The notes below the pieces were generated by a model. It ran no database searches. It saw only the letters and a list, made by a program, of their open reading frames with translations, and had not been told where the DNA came from. Position numbers and translations under genes: made by a program. From Uloborus plumipes (lineage: Eukaryota; Arthropoda; Arachnida; Araneae; Uloboridae), in NCBI GenBank assembly GCA_038373865.1, contig JAXGGA010004457.1, forward strand, positions 24,228 through 88,227: a stretch of 64,000 nucleotides of DNA. Reading direction: 5' to 3'. This document shows, piece by piece, positions 33,238 through 43,639 of this stretch (position 1 is the first letter of the stretch; the number at the start of each line of letters is the position of its first letter).

Positions 33238-35869
33238 CATTGCGTAGTAGGGGGGGGGCGGTCGAAAAAGCTTTTTTTTTTTCTGATCAATTTCTAATAG
33301 CACGGAAAACTTGCCCATGGGCATCCTAATAACGGAAAAAATAATAAAAAAATAATTAATTACTTTTGTAATCGCGCAAGAGCTCTAAAGTTTAGAAAAA
33401 AAGAGAAAATTCTGTAATTTTTAAAGATGAATATTTTTTTCAATTTTTTTTTTTAAATTTCTAATAGTGCGGAAAACTTGAGCATGGGCATTATAATAAC
33501 GAGAAAAATAATGAAAATAATATTTAATTACTTTTGTATAAGCGCAAGAGCTCTAAAGTTTAGAAAAAAAGAGAAAAATCTATAATTTTTAGAGATGATT
33601 TTTTTTTTTCAAAAAATATTCTTTTTAATTTCTAATAGTGCGGAAAACTTGTCCATTGGCTTCCTAATAACAGCAAAAATAATTTAAAAATAATTAATTA
33701 TTTTTGAAACCATGCAAAAGGTCTAAAATTTCGAAAAAAAAAAGAAAAATCTGTAATTTTTAAAAATATATAACTATTTTAAAAATATTTTTATATATGT
33801 ATAAAAACTATTCTTGTAGTTATAGAAATCGGTTAAAAACACTTGGGGTACATTGCCGTTCGTTTGAATTTGCGCAAAACCCTAAAAATCCTTTTTTTTT
33901 TTGGAAAAAAATCACATATCGCAGCTTATTGCACACTATAGCATATTTTTTACAGATTCTAAAATAATACTAAATCAAGTCCCACTCACACCCTACCCAA
34001 TCAACCAACCAATTCAGGTGTGCTTACTTACACCCTTTGAATTCTGACTTCGAATCAAATTTTTGCATTAAAGATCTTGATTTTAAGGTTGTCTTAATAA
34101 AACCCTCTCGGTTTTCATGCCCGCAAACTTTAGCAGCAGCCTCTGTAACTAGTTTTACACAAATCCACTGACTGAGTGTGGCAGGGAAATTTCAAGTAAT
34201 CAAATTCTAGAAGGGTTTTTTTCTTTCAATAGGGTTGAAATATTTTCTGTAGACATATTTGACAGAAGGTGTGGGGGTGTCAGCTTACAATTTGTCCAAT
34301 CAATTAATTCAGGATAGTCAGTGGCTTCAAAGTTAATTGAAGAAAACTTGAAAGCTCTAATGTGGCCCACTACTGGCGGCTCATTTCTGGCTTTCAGTAT
34401 CTTCCTGTAGCCTAACTCTCTAATGTGCTGTCTGTTATCCATTATCATGGTCAGCATGAGAATCTCTAGATGGCAGAAGAAAGAGTTTCTCTGAATGACT
34501 GGATCGATTTTTTTTATGTTGTCCGGAAAATGTCTGGTTGTTTGAATGATCTTTAACACGTGCTTCGGACCATTTTTCATAGTGTTGTGCACTTTAATAT
34601 TGAACCAAACAGGAGCGTAGCTCTTTAGAATGTAATTTGCAAGGATTTTCATTTCGCTTGTCGGACTTATTTGGGAAACATAAAGTCTTAACACTTGATT
34701 TGTACAAGTTAACCATCTGGAATGGCTGAGGGGTCCAGGATTTTTAGCTGCTAATTCTGGATCACAGCTTCCTGTGCTGACTGCTTGAACAATGTACAAA
34801 AGTTATTTCTGATATTTACTCAGGTCAGTTTTATTTATTGTGATGGTAACTTCAGATTGAATAGACACAAAATCAACAACGGAATTTTTTTCACAGTAAG
34901 TCAGTTGCTTACCAATTGGACCACTGAATGATGCTGGCCCAGTTGATGTCCCGTCTAAGTGCTCAAACAAATGTTTATAAGGAAGCTCATTAAAGTGTTA
35001 ATAACAAACAAATAAACCGCTGCAGTGGTCGCTGACACTGAACTTCATTGTTCCGAACAACACCATTTTTCCAACCAGTGTTTGTAGCTGTCCCATCACA
35101 TCCGATGACTTCTACTGCACTCATGTCAAAATCTTCCTTTTTCATACAATCGAAAATGCTTGTGGCAATATCATTGCCAGTTCCTGTGTTAGGTGTAACA
35201 TGACCAATGTATTGGCGGCCAGGTTCACTGATAATGATAATATGTTCTTCTTTTCTTACTCTGCGGTAAATTTTAGGCCCTATTTTTTCTTGTGTTAATG
35301 TATCATCTTTTCTACCGTCGAAGTAGATTCCTTTCAGTTCTTTGGTTTGCAAATTTATGAAATACAACTTTTGCTTAAAAATGTTGTTTCAAGGCTTTTT
35401 GCGAGAATTCAAACGAACTGCAATGTGTTCCAAGTTTTTTAAACCCATTTCAGTCACTACAAGAGTAGTTTTTATAGTATTAAAAATAAAATAAATCATT
35501 TTTAAAAATAATTACATATTTTTAAAAATTACAGATTTTTCTCTTTTTTTCCAAATTTTAGAGCTCTTGCGCTGATACAAGAGTAATTAATTTTTTTTAT
35601 TATTTTTCCCGTTATTAGGATGCCCATGCGCAAGTTTTCCGCACTATTAGAAATTTAAAAAAGTATTTTTGGAAAAAATATTCATCTTTAAAAATGACAG
35701 ATTTTTCTCTTTTTTTCTAAACTTTAGAGTTCTTACGCGATTACTAAAGTAATTAATTGTTTTTTTTTATTATTTTTTCCGTTATTAGGATGCCCATGGG
35801 CAAGTTTTCCGTGCTATTAGAAATTGATCAGAAAAAAAAAGCTTTTTTCGACCCACCCTATTGAGTAGC
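33238..35869 (-). mobile_element. 2.6-kb DNA transposon with repeat-built inverted ends
   Basis: The left edge GGTCGAAAAAGC (33259) mirrors the right edge GCTTTTTTCGACC (35840-35852). The left end is made of three tandem units of about 170 bp (33290-33780), each with TTTCTAATAGYRCGGAAAAC, GAGCTCTAAAGTTTAGAAAA and CTGTAATTTTT. The right end holds two such units inverted (35500-35830). Between them is a minus-strand transposase-like pseudogene. A clean TSD was not recognised. Confidence 0.8.
34200..35480 (-). pseudogene. Transposase-like pseudogene, almost complete
   Basis: From the N-terminal side the minus strand reads LKGIYFDGRKDDTLTQEKIG, EEHIIIISEPGRQYIGHVTP, VIGCDGTATNTGWKNGVVR, then after a frameshift near 34990 FNELPYKHLFEHLDG and FSGPIGKQL, a stop after DLSKYQK (about 34815), and finally GPLSHSRWLTCTNQVLRLYV, VIQRNSFFCHLEILML and YPELIDWTNC. 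A CDGT first-Asp motif, a Cys-rich segment before NELP (where the frameshift falls) and the later SRW motif fit an RNase H-fold cut-and-paste transposase. I remember close relatives as multicopy uncharacterised proteins and cannot name the superfamily with confidence. Two lesions are evident, so decay is recent relative to the other pseudogenes here. Confidence 0.75.
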
Positions 35870-36479
35870 CAAGCCTAAAAGAGGAAGTCGTAATTTGCAG
35901 AGATGCTTTATTGCGAATGAAACTATGATAATGTTCATTGCTGCTCTTGTTAGTGTACTTTTCCGTAAAATGAAAGAAAGAAGAAAAAAAGTATGAACAG
36001 GGACGTAATACATCGTAAAAATGTAGTGAAGTCCAAAAAAAGGGGTCTAACTAAATAACGAAAATTTAAAAACTGGAAAATAGGGTTCTGAGATGGGGAA
36101 AATGTGTGTTCGTTGTTCTGCTCCCCTTCCCCTCCTAATAACGTTTTAATTGATTGTCCGCTTCCAGCACACTAATTTTGGGTTCAAAAGATCTCAGGGA
36201 GAAAACTTCATTCACATATTTCCCTTTTTGATTTGAACACTTTTTCGTTCAATTTTGAATAGTTCAAAGAATATGTCCTACCCTCATAACTTTTATATGA
36301 AAGTTTCAATATAGTTATTAGTCTTATACAATCAAAATAGTATTCATCAGACGCAAGAATGTCAATGTTATATAAGTGAAAGTTGGCTCGTTTAATTCCG
36401 GACGGAACTTCTTGTGTTTGAATTATTTTTTTTAACAAGCTTTCTCACGATACCTAGTTATAGAAATATTCATAGATGG
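35870..36479. other. Interval without recognisable feature
   Basis: No support for a gene. A 76-codon frame at 36208-36438 (minus) has no recognisable motif. Confidence 0.4.
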
Positions 36480-36515
36480 AAGCAACGTCTACCAATATTC
36501 TATGTTTTTTGATCC

Positions 36516-36740
36516 AAACCAGAAGCAGAATGACTCCTCATTCAGAATACGTAAAGGTATTGAATTTGGAAGGGAACTTGAAGGACTTTGTGACCGGGAC
36601 AAACTGAACGTACCTAGTCACCATTAGTGAACACGGAGAATCTTTGACCTGCTAGCATCGAACAAGGAACCTTCCAGTTTTGATTCCAACCCATCAAGAT
36701 TGCAGGTAATATATTTAATTTCAAGCCAATCGATCAAACA
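36516..36740 (+). pseudogene. Possible LINE endonuclease remnant
   Basis: One frame near 36625-36710 reads TRRIFDLLASNKEPSSFDSN, similar to the TR..(I/L)LDLL.(S/T)N..S segment preceding SDH in the APE endonuclease of Jockey/L2-like LINEs. Upstream, FGRELEGLCDRDKLNVPSH is also compatible. The piece is short and broken by stops, so it is tentative. Confidence 0.3.
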
Positions 36741-36839
36741 TCGAATAAAGATAAGAGATTAGTTATAATAGTAAAAATAAGTAGAAGACAGCTCCATTGA
36801 TGCTTGGAGATTATTTTCGTCCTCCAACTTAACTAGTAT

Positions 36840-37230
36840 ATGAAGTAGGGTAGAACGGGGCACGTTTATGCGGATTTCTTCAATAACTTTTCCATTTTTT
36901 ATGATTTTAGTTAGGAAATTTTAGACGTTATGGTCTTATAAAGCAGTTCATAAAGTTAAAGCTTGTGCATCCAGTTTTTGGCCTGTTTGAGTATTTTAGA
37001 GTCAAAAAAAAAATAATTTTTAGGTCAATGTACGTTGCGTAAAGAGTCCCCGTATCCGGGGCACGTTTGAGCAGTCTCACATACTGACCCGGTCTCACTT
37101 ACTGAGCATCATTTCTATTATTTTGACATCTAACTTAGTTGTACTATTCCCAAACAAAGATAAATTTCTAATTTTTTTCATATATTTGTTTATTTTTATC
37201 TAAGCATTTTTAGTTCACAATAAGCTTCAA
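36840..37230. other. Possible decayed inverted-repeat element
   Basis: GTAGGGTAGAACGGGGCACGTTT (first half at 36845) and the later CGGGGCACGTTTGAGCAG (37057) look like subterminal repeats of a MITE family, but no matching inverted end could be fixed. Confidence 0.3.
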
Positions 37231-37540
37231 CCTTAGCCCTTGCTTAGGGTCGGTTACTCACTGCTTTATACCCGAGCTCTGCCTTAAAATTTACGAGTTG
37301 TACCGTTCCCATGTGCGGTCGCTCGCTGGTATTTCTGATTTCATATTAGCTACCAGTTTTTTTCGGCTGTCTTTGCTCCATAAGACAATTTTTGCCTCCA
37401 ACTCGTTTACTTTCGTATTCCATGCTGATGAAGGCATAATAAGCCCGAAACTGCAGTCCATGGATCGAAATGAACAAGTTGGGGGTGTATTGCATGTTCC
37501 TGCCTTAGTTTTTGCTTAGGGTCGGTTAATCACTGCTTTA
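37231..37540 (+). mobile_element. Retrozyme-like element: 272-bp unit with direct terminal repeats and a hammerhead
   Basis: A segment of about 38 bp (CCTTAG, then TGCTTAGGGTCGGTTA and CACTGCTTTA) occurs at 37231-37268 and again at 37503-37540, 272 bp apart in the same orientation. This is a partial tandem. The unit contains a conserved hairpin (CTGGTA and TACCAG, 37325-37350) and one hammerhead ribozyme (37419-37464). Short direct repeats of a hammerhead-bearing unit are the hallmark of animal retrozymes and of Penelope-like termini. No protein is encoded; the 73- and 125-codon frames here are incidental. A clear TSD was not found. Confidence 0.75.
37419..37464 (+). ncRNA. Type I hammerhead ribozyme motif
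   Basis: Stem I is TCCATG (37419-37424) paired with CATGGA (37459-37464), six perfect pairs. The core CTGATGA is at 37425-37431. Stem II pairs GGC with GCC around loop ATAATAA, with an A-C mismatch at its base. GAA is at 37447-37449 and A37450 opens stem III, which is only AC/GT closing loop TGCA, followed by the GTC cleavage triplet (37456-37458). All core positions match the consensus. The two-pair stem III is typical of the minimal hammerheads described in Penelope-like elements and retrozymes, which may work as dimers. Confidence 0.85.
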
Positions 37541-37772
37541 AAAGCGTCAATAGGTTCAACACAAATGTTACTCCATGTGGCAAATAAACAGGTTCCACAA
37601 ATGTTATATCAAAGCTCTGAGGATACTAAAAAACGCGTGAGAGTACTTGCTAGGGACCAGCATCAATCTGTTACGACTGGGGACACACCATTAATAACAC
37701 GTTTCGAAAAAAGGACACTGCGTAAACATACTCCGGTCTACCTTATATTTTGGAATGTAGAAGAATTTCATA

Positions 37773-38329
37773 CAGTGAACTCTCACTTATACGCCGCGTC
37801 ATTTATGCACCTTTTTCACTTATACGACGATTTTAAATGGTCCCAGCACATTCCATCGCCAAATAATGATAGTATCATTCGTTTTTGCGTCGCTCTACAG
37901 ATAAATATTTCACAAATGTGCCGAATTTTCTCTAAAATGTAAAAAAATTAATTTATTTTCTTTAAAAAATAAGCGTTTTTCTTCACTTTCCTCTTAAATC
38001 TTTCGCCTTTATTGCTCACGGAAGGCATTTTCCCCCCATGAACTGGAGTTCGGAGAGGAACAATTATCCATTATGCATCGTTTTAGAGGGAATAGTTTGT
38101 AATTAGGTATGCTACAATTTTTGTTTTCTTTTTATCGTTGTAGTTACGTTAAAGTAATTGATAAACCGTAGTATATGTCCCTTTCCTACTGAACATTCTT
38201 ATTCATTCTCTCATTAGAGCCTATGTTGTGTTTATCCGTTTAAATACACTTGTTCACTTATACGTTTCTCTCACTTATGCGCCTTTTTCTGTTGCTCCCT
38301 TGTGCCGGCGTATAATTGAGAGTTCACTG
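37773..38329. mobile_element. pogo-like MITE, CAGTGAACTCTCACTTA ends (copy 2)
   Basis: Flanked by TA on both sides, with inverted ends CAGTGAACTCTCACTTATAC and GTATAATTGAGAGTTCACTG. Co-linear with 11978-12536 over its full length. The nearly identical lengths (about 557 and 559 bp) support both boundaries. Confidence 0.85.
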
Positions 38330-38443
38330 TATTTAGTATTTTGAAGGATGTTGAAGTTAGTTGTTTGAAGGATGAACAAGTGTTACGTAACTAAAAATAT
38401 ATACCATTTGCGTATCCGTGATTATGTTTAACGATATTAGTCA

Positions 38444-39894
38444 TAGTCTAAGATTCCACCGCAGTTTATCTACACTCATAGCGTACGCTCATCACGTATA
38501 TGTCAAATTAAAGCTGATTTCTTTCTGAACGTGATGCACAATGTCCGCCTATGTAAAAGTGCCCAAAACCTATAGGCAGCCTGGCCTAAACAGGTCACAT
38601 GAATGTAGTATTTCTCCACTCATAGCGTACACTCATGACTCATATATCAAATTGAAGCTAATTTTTTTCTGAACGTGGTGCACTAAGGCTGCCTATGTAA
38701 AAGTGGCCGCAACCTCTAGGCAGCCTGGCCTGAAGTTTAGGGTCCAAAATTTCAAATGGTTATAAAAGACGGAAAAATTGGTCGATTCTTTTGCTTTTTT
38801 TACTAAAATTATTCTTAATGTGAGTACTTTTTCGAAAAAAAATTGATGAACTTAAATTTCAAAAATTGCCGATAGGGGGCGCTTTAGACTTTGTAGCTAA
38901 AAACAACTACTTTTTACCGGTTTTTTTCGTATTTTCGTAATTGATTCAAAAAGTTCAAACTCTAACTTAAATTTTGAGCCCAAAATATCAACTAATTTCT
39001 AGTTTTTAGCAATATTCGGACCAAACGTCAAAAAATGTGTTTTTCTGCTTTTTAACTTGTCCTTTCATGTAAAAAAGATTATTAAAATCATCTGGCGATA
39101 CTAATAATGTGAAAATAAAATTAAATGCACACTTTCTGAGTTGTAAAATACAAAATTTCTGGGTAAAAAAAATGTTGGAAAAAAATTATTTTTTCTTTTT
39201 TTTAGTTACGAAAGGGTTCATCTGATTTTATTTTAACATTATCAGGTGATTTTAATAATTTTTTTACATGAAAGGACTAGTTGAAAAGCAGAAAAACACA
39301 ATTTTTGACGTTTGGTCCGAGTATTGCTAAAAACCGGAAATTAGTTGATATTTTGGGCTCAAAATTTAAGTTAGAGTTTTAACTCTTTGAATCAATTACG
39401 AAAATATGAAAACAAACGGTAAAAAGTAGTTGTTTTTAGCTCCAAAGTCTAAAGCGCCCCCTATCGGCAATTTTTGAAATTTAAGTTCATCAATTTTTTT
39501 TTTCGAAAAAGTACTCACATTAAGAATAATTTTAGTAAAAAAAGCAAAAGAATCGACCGATTTTTCCGTCTTTTATAACCATTTGAAATTTTGGACCATA
39601 AACTTCAGGCCAGGCTGCCTAGAGGTTGCGGCCACTTTTACATAGGCAGCCTTAGTGCACCACGTTCAGAAAAAAATTAGCTTCAATTTGATATATGAGT
39701 CATGAGTGTACGCTATGAGTGTAGAAATGCTACATTCATGTAACCTGTTTAGGCCAGGCTGCCTATAGGTTTCGGGCACTTTTACATAGGCGGACATAAC
39801 GCATCACGTTTAGAAAAAAATCAGCTTTAATTTGAAATATACGTCATGAGTGTACGCTATGAGTGTAAATAAACTGCGGTGGGATCTTAGACTA
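38444..39894. repeat. 1.45-kb palindromic (foldback) element
   Basis: TAGTCTAAGATTCCACCGCA (38444) is mirrored by its complement ending at 39894, and similarity continues inward for about 660 bp per arm with scattered substitutions, leaving a spacer of roughly 110 bp (about 39110-39225). Each arm contains a tandem pair of blocks of about 190 bp with ACACTCATAGCGTAC and TAGGCAGCCTGGCC (for example 38473 and 38624), so the fold has four related blocks. Also notable is GCCGATAGGGGGCGCTTTAGA. No frame runs through it, and no transposase was found. It could form a very large hairpin or a double-stranded RNA if transcribed. Confidence 0.9.
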
Positions 39895-42129
39895 TCAAGA
39901 AGAGTCAGAATTATTTGAACAGAAAATAAACCGTTCCTTTGTAACAATTTAGCCATTTAGAGTGGGGCATTTAAAAAGGGTGGTAGTGAAGAAGAAACAT
40001 ACTAAATGCATTATCTGTGTATGCATATGAAATATATTAACTTGAAATTTTTACATAATTGCAACAAGATAAATTCAGCATCAAAGTTTGAAAATGCTTT
40101 TTTTAGCTATTGCTTTTAGGATTAAAGCGCTTCTTTATAAGGTACCAACAAGCTGTTTGTTTGGGTTTTTTTCGTGTTAAGAATGCTGTCTTTCAAAAAA
40201 AGAAGAAGAGTTTACCGCAAAAGGCATTTATCGTAAATAATAAAGTATGACAGAATATTATCCATGAGCTATGTTTGTTTTTAATTAAAGTTTTTTTAAA
40301 GGTAAAATAGTAGATTTTCTTCGAAGAAAAAATTTGTTATGTTTTTTTTATACTTTTCTTTTCTTTAGGTAATGCATAATGCTATGAGGCTTATAATTTT
40401 TCAATGAACTAATCCGACTAGTATTCACAAAACATCAATTATTAAGTTCTCTTTTTGAAAAACACAAAGTATTGGTATCCGTTAGTAATTGGTATATTAG
40501 TTTTAAAAATACTCTACTAATATATTTATTTATATACTTTTCTTATTTATTAAATTTTGAGTTCGTGTTTTCTAGAAAATTGTTTTCTTAGCACGGTTTT
40601 CCTAAGAGTAGATTAAATCATGATTTTTAAAAAGTTTTATCTTTCAAATAGCTAAAACAGCCAACCAAAAGGCCAGAAAATTAAATGTTAGTTCATGCAA
40701 TTATTTAGTTAACAAGACTGTCTCCATGAGACATACATACAAAAAAATGTACTCCACTTTATTATCAACAATTACTATTTTTTTCATTAGATAGAAGTTT
40801 AGACCTGTAAAAATATTTCGAAATAGTATTTAATTGTGAATCAGATTATATGCGTAAATGAAAACAGGAATTTATTCGTACGTTCAAGCAAAAAATCTAA
40901 AAAAAAGTTTGGACTCTCATCCCAACTTATTGAAAAATAAAATTATTGCATAACGTATTGGCAAAAAATTAGTAAGGTTGGGTTGGGTTAAGTTTTTTTA
41001 ATTGAGTAATTAACGGTAGATAATGAATTTTAAATACGACACATATTTTTTTAATTAGAGTGATTAGAATTATAGCAGTATTTATTAACTATTGTCTTTC
41101 ACTTTTAAGCATTAGAAACTTAATTTTTGACAGATATAAAAGCAAAATCAAAAAAACTTGAAAAAAAAAAAAAATACGCAGTAAAGTAATTCCCTCTTTT
41201 TAATCCATAAAATTATCTTTTCATTATTTTTTTGAGTAGTAATTGAGACACAAATCTAATTACATGGAACATCTAGTAGATATCACTAAAACACGTTGTT
41301 GAAATTGCTATAATGAAACGCGAACTTATTTTGAAATACCATTTAATCACTATTACAGGGGTGATTGTGAGTTCATGAAAAAATACCTGAAAGTTTTGGA
41401 GAGAAAATGTGTGTGGGGGGAGGGGTGCTTTTTTCAAAAAACCAAGGCCCCTATTATAAGCACACCTAATTTTATAATTATACATATTTAATAATAAATT
41501 GCCTTTCATAAACAAACAAGACACATTTCTACATTCGAATAGTTTCAAATAGTTTTTAGTCAAAAAAAAAAAAAATAGAATGACATCTCAACATTTTTGT
41601 TCCATGAATATTATTAGTAATTATCGGAAAATCACCGAAAATTCGAAAAATAAAAAGAATACCGCAGTTGGGAAGACAAAAGCATAATTAAAATATTTTA
41701 TTTCTGGTATTTTTGAACATGAAAATACCAGAATCGATAAAGAAAATACCGGAAATCCGGTAAAATACCGGAACACAATCACCCCTGCTATTAATCCCAC
41801 GTATTAGCAAATTTAAAAAAAGATGTTTTTACACTAAATTCAAGACGATATTTTTAGTAATTTATTTATTTATTTAATGATTTAAAAGTTTCAACAACAT
41901 TGCACCTATAATGTCATCATATTTACATTTTCACAGAATATCCCATAAAAGAAATCTATGTTAAAAAAAAAATATCGTCTCACTGCAATATTACGTTCAT
42001 ACGCTTGAAAACATAAATACTTTTGATTGCTACCTAACCACATAAAGTTTTTTGTAGATATGTACTTAAGATTCCTTTACATGTACAATTCCTTTAAAGT
42101 ACAATTAATTTAAATGCTGCTATAAAATA
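39895..42129. other. AT-rich interval without recognisable feature
   Basis: No gene-like frame except a 96-codon one at 41273-41563 (minus), which has no known motif. Short AAATACCGGAA words cluster at 41700-41770. Confidence 0.5.
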
Positions 42130-42577
42130 TTAACCCATTAATGCCTACATTTTAGCACCTTGGTATTTTTTCAATTCTTTTTTAACAGACTGCAGCACAT
42201 AACCATTGTAAAGTGTGTTCTGTAGCAGTTTTAAAATGATCTTTATAAAACATTACATCGCTCACAATCTCAAGAAAAAAAAAGCTAAGTTTCCAAAGTT
42301 ATTCCTAGCTTCCCAGTTTATATTCATTGCTGATTTTATTTCTTCTTATAAAATGTCTTTTTAAATATTTTATCGTAGGTAGAAAAAAAATTTAGTAAAC
42401 AAGTATGTACCTTCTGGAGTCTATCGTAACTTTTAAGGGACGATTTTTCTTTCCTTAATAAAACAATTATTTTCTACATCATATTTTGTTATTATTTTTC
42501 CTGTCCATTAAACACTGTTTGTAACCAGTATACAAAATATCTTTGGAAAAAAAAAATGTCAGGCATTAATCCGTTAA
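42130..42577 (+). mobile_element. piggyBac-like MITE, CCCATTAATGCC family (TTAA on both sides)
   Basis: Starts TTAACCCATTAATGCC and ends GGCATTAATCCGTTAA, with TTAA intact at both ends, the best-preserved target duplication of the family. Internal order matches the copies at 27923 and 30871 but lacks the CCCTTTTTAGG...GAATTCCCC segment near the left end. Confidence 0.85.
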
Positions 42578-42654
42578 TTTCCCACTCTCCGCAATTTTCC
42601 CCTTATAGTTGTCATAGTTACGGATCTCACAGTAAGTCATGTGGTGATCAATAG

Positions 42655-42770
42655 TCGCTGCAATCGCAATTTTTATCGGTACAATTTACTGTAAAAATTT
42701 CCTGTACTGTAAACGCTATATTTTACAGTAACATTTACCACAAAAGCATCCTGAATTTTTAATGGTGTAT
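42655..42770. repeat. Short CTGTAAA repeat unit preserving an empty insertion site
   Basis: Its reverse complement matches 48248-48323 joined to 48466-48500, with CGTTTACAGTACAG and GATAAAAATTGCGATTG in common. This copy reads continuously where the other is interrupted by the MITE at 48324-48465. Confidence 0.8.
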
Positions 42771-43436
42771 ATCAATAACGGGAAGACAAGGGTAAATAAT
42801 TCTTGCACCAAAAATGTACCTCAAGACGCTCTTTTGATTGCTACTTATTTCAAATTTTTTTCATTGCTAGAATAAAAACAATTGCACAAACTTGAGCCTT
42901 TTTTTTGCGTTGAAATCACAAAATGAAAACATTTACACCTGAAAGAGTTTACAATTAGAAAACTTTAACGTTTCAAGTTATCGTGAAAAGCTAAGATAAC
43001 TTGAAATACTTTCATCTGATATATTTTTTGAGAAAATACACCGACTGAAGTTATTTCCGGTTCAGAACGATGGTCACAAGAAATCTCATTCCACGTTTTA
43101 TGACCCATAACACTTTGTTTTAGAGTTTAGAAAATTCGTTAAGTTTTATGTTGCTCAAGCTTCACAAAAAGAAAATAAAAAATTTAAAATAACTGTATAT
43201 TGGTAAATATACGTATCAGATAGGATAGGTGGATGAAAACACAAAAAGATGATAATTTCATACGTGCAGAGAAGTCGTATGCACCAGTGAAAAAACAGGT
43301 ATAGGTTACGCTAAGTGTTAAATTTAAATCAAACAAGTTTAAATCATTTTCTAACTAAATTACAGTGAAGTTTACAGATACCTTTGTGCTATTGATGTAG
43401 AGAAAATTACAACGTTAAGAAGGCACAAATAAGCAG

Positions 43437-43489
43437 GGATACTGCAGACACGTGTTTCGACGTTAGAAGGAATGCCTTTTTCAATGCAA
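43437..43489 (-). ncRNA. Hammerhead-like motif, U3/A8 class (43-kb, left arm)
   Basis: On the minus strand: stem I TTGCA, core TTGAAAA, a stem II of GGCATT with AACGTC (one mismatch, one wobble), GAAAC, loop ACGT, GTC, then TGCAG returning stem I. The core replaces C3 by U and G8 by A. Confidence 0.55.
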
Positions 43490-43535
43490 AAAAAAATTGA
43501 GCTTATATGTCTGTGCATCCATAAGCTCAATTCTT

Positions 43536-43588
43536 TTTTGCATTGAAAAAGGCGTTCCTTCTAACGCTGAAACACGTGTCTACAGTAT
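43536..43588 (+). ncRNA. Hammerhead-like motif, U3/A8 class (43-kb, right arm)
   Basis: Core TTGAAAA at 43543-43549, an extra A, stem II GGCGTT with AACGCT around CCTTCT, GAAAC at 43569-43573, loop ACGT, GTC at 43578-43580. Stem I (TTGCA with TACAG) has one mismatch in this copy. Confidence 0.5.
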
Positions 43589-43639
43589 CCCTGCTTATTT
43601 GTGTCTTCTTAACGTTGTAATTTTCTCTAAATTACAGTG

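Larger units (their letters stand above)
43355..43639. mobile_element. Inverted hammerhead-like element with 13-bp TSD
   Basis: CTAAATTACAGTG is repeated at 43355-43367 and 43627-43639. The insert starts AAGTTTACAGATACCTTTGT, the same start as the element at 62161, and contains a palindrome with arms 43399-43506 and 43521-43628 around a 14-base loop. Each arm carries one hammerhead-like motif of the U3/A8 class. A block of AACGTTAAGAAGGCAC-type sequence lies outside each motif. It is non-coding. Confidence 0.85.

Noticed and set aside
36516..36740. Intact LINE
   Set aside because: Only a short endonuclease-like peptide with stops; no reverse transcriptase anywhere in the window.
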